From: an uncultured Bacilli bacterium
Lineage (GTDB): Bacteria; Bacillota_I; Bacilli_A; RF39; UBA660
Reading direction: 5' to 3'
Assembly: GCA_944358535.1 (NCBI GenBank)
Contig: CALVRH010000013.1
Coordinates: 1 to 34,641, forward strand
DNA: 34,641 nt
Shown here: in pieces, positions 33,396-34,641 of the stretch
Layout: the number at the start of each line of letters is the position of its first letter
Position numbering within the stretch: position 1 is the first letter of the stretch
Notes under the pieces: model-generated
The model's database searches: none
What the model saw: the letters and a program-made list of their open reading frames with translations, nothing else
Told to the model about the DNA's origin: nothing
Program-made: the position numbers and the translations under genes

Positions 33396-34541
33396 ATGAA
33401 AAAGTTTTTATTAATTGTATTTATGTTATTGTTGACAATACCTGTTAATGGACTTGAAAATAGCAACGTAAAATACAAGTATTACCGGCTTAACAAGGTA
33501 ATGGGACCTTTGGTGTTTAAAGGTGAAGTTAACGAGGAGTTTCCACTTATTGATGAAGAAAATGCTATTAAGACTGAGCCTAGCGAACTTTTAACTAATA
33601 AACCGGAGGAAAAAGAAGGTAGAGAAATTAATGAATATGATGGATACCATTATTTAAAAGTACCATTAATAGATTCAATTGAAATTGAGGTTTTCCCTAC
33701 TTACAGTATTTCTAACATTAATGTTATGTCGTTAAATGGTGATATTGAGGTCAATAGTGATAATGATGGCAGTTTAGCTGATGGAGAAAAAGGAAATTTT
33801 TGGTTATCTAAATCTGTAGATCTTAAGGATTTAGTTATAAGTTTGAAAACGGGTTCTGATGGAGAGTATCATAGCTTTAATGTTTATTTTAAAAGTAATA
33901 ATATTATAGTGAGTAAATTGATTATTTCTATGCGTCCTGGTGTGAACAGTTACATATATGGTAATCAAAGTGTATTAGATACTGGTAAATTAGAAAGTGT
34001 TTATTTTACTGAAAATCAAGATGACCAAAATTTAATATATAAAGGTCCTATTAAGTTATATCAATATTCAGATTATAAATATCAATCTTACAAATTAGAA
34101 AAAGAATATTACCCTGAATATTTAAGTGAACCATTTGAAGATTATATTTATAGGGATGATAATGATTATATTATTGAAGAAAGTGTCATAGAAGAAAATA
34201 CAGACGATAATATAAAAGATGAACAAATATCCAATTTAGAAAATGATAATATAAATGTTCCTTTAGATAATGAACCTATAGAAATTAAAGCTCTAGATAA
34301 TGAAAATAAAATTAAGTATTTAGAAGATAATGCTAAAACAAATATTAAAACTGAAACTCCAAAAACAAATGTAAATAAGCCTAAACAATACCAAAGTGTT
34401 TTAAAAACCTCAAGTGGTCAAAAAGTTTCTAATAAGGTATCTAATAATAAAACATATTTTTATTTTATACTTGTTATATTAATTGTTTTATTATTACTGA
34501 TGCTTAGGATTAGAAAAAAGTTAAAAAACAGTTATAGATGA
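33396..34541 (+). CDS. Secreted protein with a C-terminal membrane anchor, unknown function
   Basis: A 381-residue type I membrane protein. It has a signal peptide (MKKFLLIVFMLLLTIPVNG), a strand-rich external domain (about 25-240; LKVPLIDSIEIEVFPTYSI, KLIISMRPGVNSYIYG), and an acidic, Asn-rich stalk (about 245-345). A membrane helix (YFYFILVILIVLLLLMLRI) and a basic tail end the protein. There is no LPxTG motif. AAAGGAGAG precedes the ATG. Family not recognised. It probably sits on the cell surface. Confidence 0.7.
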   Translation: MKKFLLIVFMLLLTIPVNGLENSNVKYKYYRLNKVMGPLVFKGEVNEEFPLIDEENAIKTEPSELLTNKPEEKEGREINEYDGYHYLKVPLIDSIEIEVFPTYSISNINVMSLNGDIEVNSDNDGSLADGEKGNFWLSKSVDLKDLVISLKTGSDGEYHSFNVYFKSNNIIVSKLIISMRPGVNSYIYGNQSVLDTGKLESVYFTENQDDQNLIYKGPIKLYQYSDYKYQSYKLEKEYYPEYLSEPFEDYIYRDDNDYIIEESVIEENTDDNIKDEQISNLENDNINVPLDNEPIEIKALDNENKIKYLEDNAKTNIKTETPKTNVNKPKQYQSVLKTSSGQKVSNKVSNNKTYFYFILVILIVLLLLMLRIRKKLKNSYR

Positions 34542-34562
34542 TAGTTTTTATCATCTTTTTTA
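34536..34562 (+). terminator. Terminator after the secreted protein
   Basis: AGATGATA, five bases, TATCATCT, then T residues, overlapping the stop codon. Confidence 0.85.
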
Positions 34563-34587
34563 ATAAAAGCTCAAATGAAAAGTTTAA

Positions 34588-34614
34588 TTGACCAAAACAA
34601 AAAAATGTTATAAT
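34588..34614 (+). promoter_or_regulatory. Promoter of a gene beyond the window
   Basis: TTGACC (34588-34593), a short 15-base spacer and TATAAT (34609-34614); a second overlapping TATAAT lies at 34614-34619. Only about 20 transcribed bases remain in the window, too few to name the gene or a leader RNA. Confidence 0.5.
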
Positions 34615-34641
34615 ATAATGGCATTGAATGAGTAAATGGGC

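Noticed and set aside
178-34541. Mollicute code with UGA as tryptophan
   Set aside because: TGA ends ruvX, dnaD and the deacetylase gene, and tryptophans are TGG throughout.
34588-34641. T-box or other riboswitch at the window end
   Set aside because: Only about 20 transcribed bases are visible, not enough to recognise any structure.

Overview
The window is AT-rich Firmicutes (Bacilli) chromosome. It uses the standard code: TAA, TAG and TGA all end genes, and W is TGG. It has AGGAGG- or GGTG-type ribosome binding sites and many short U-tailed terminators that overlap stop codons. An oxygen-independent class III ribonucleotide reductase, a rubredoxin-type flavoprotein, spore genes (spoIVA, a SpoVIF-type gene) and peptidoglycan enzymes point to an anaerobic spore-former lineage, possibly an uncultured gut relative of Erysipelotrichia or the RF39-like groups. 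That placement is inference. No rRNA, tRNA, CRISPR array, prophage or intact transposon was recognised.

Layout. 1-3.9 kb, minus strand: nrdD, a separate 55-codon ORF carrying the NrdD glycyl-radical motif, nrdG, and a flavin reductase-rubredoxin fusion. 4.2-5.8 kb, plus: a lipoprotein polysaccharide deacetylase and a small membrane protein. 6.0-13.8 kb, minus: rny, a tnpB relic, greA, trhP2, trhP1, a DUF975 membrane protein, trmR, mltG, a DUF1292 gene and ruvX. This matches the B. subtilis yrrK-yrzB-yrrL-yrrM-yrrN-yrrO-(udk)-greA neighbourhood, with udk missing and DUF975 inserted. 14.0-16.1 kb, plus: tandem VanY-type carboxypeptidases. 16.1-17.8 kb: a surface protein divergent from an XRE regulator, then a CmpB-type membrane protein. 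18.0-23.0 kb: recU-PBP1 (plus) convergent with dnaD-nth (minus), again a conserved Bacillus arrangement. 23.0-24.5 kb: a second surface protein, frameshifted in an A7 run, divergent from a second XRE regulator. 24.5-27.7 kb, minus: a membrane-anchored HEXXH protein, cca and hup. 27.9-33.2 kb: spoIVA, a plus-strand 3-hydroxyacyl-CoA dehydrogenase family gene, spoVIF-like, der, an unknown gene and engB. 33.4-34.5 kb, plus: a secreted C-terminally anchored protein, a terminator, and the promoter of a gene beyond the window.

The genes fall into four themes: anaerobic dNTP supply, envelope synthesis and remodelling (PBP1, MltG, VanY pair, deacetylase), RNA and ribosome functions (RNase Y, GreA, tRNA wobble-uridine hydroxylation and methylation, Der, EngB, CCA enzyme), and sporulation. 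The least ordinary parts are the split class III reductase and the duplicated regulator/surface-protein cassette, one copy of which has an out-of-frame homopolymer at codons 3-5.
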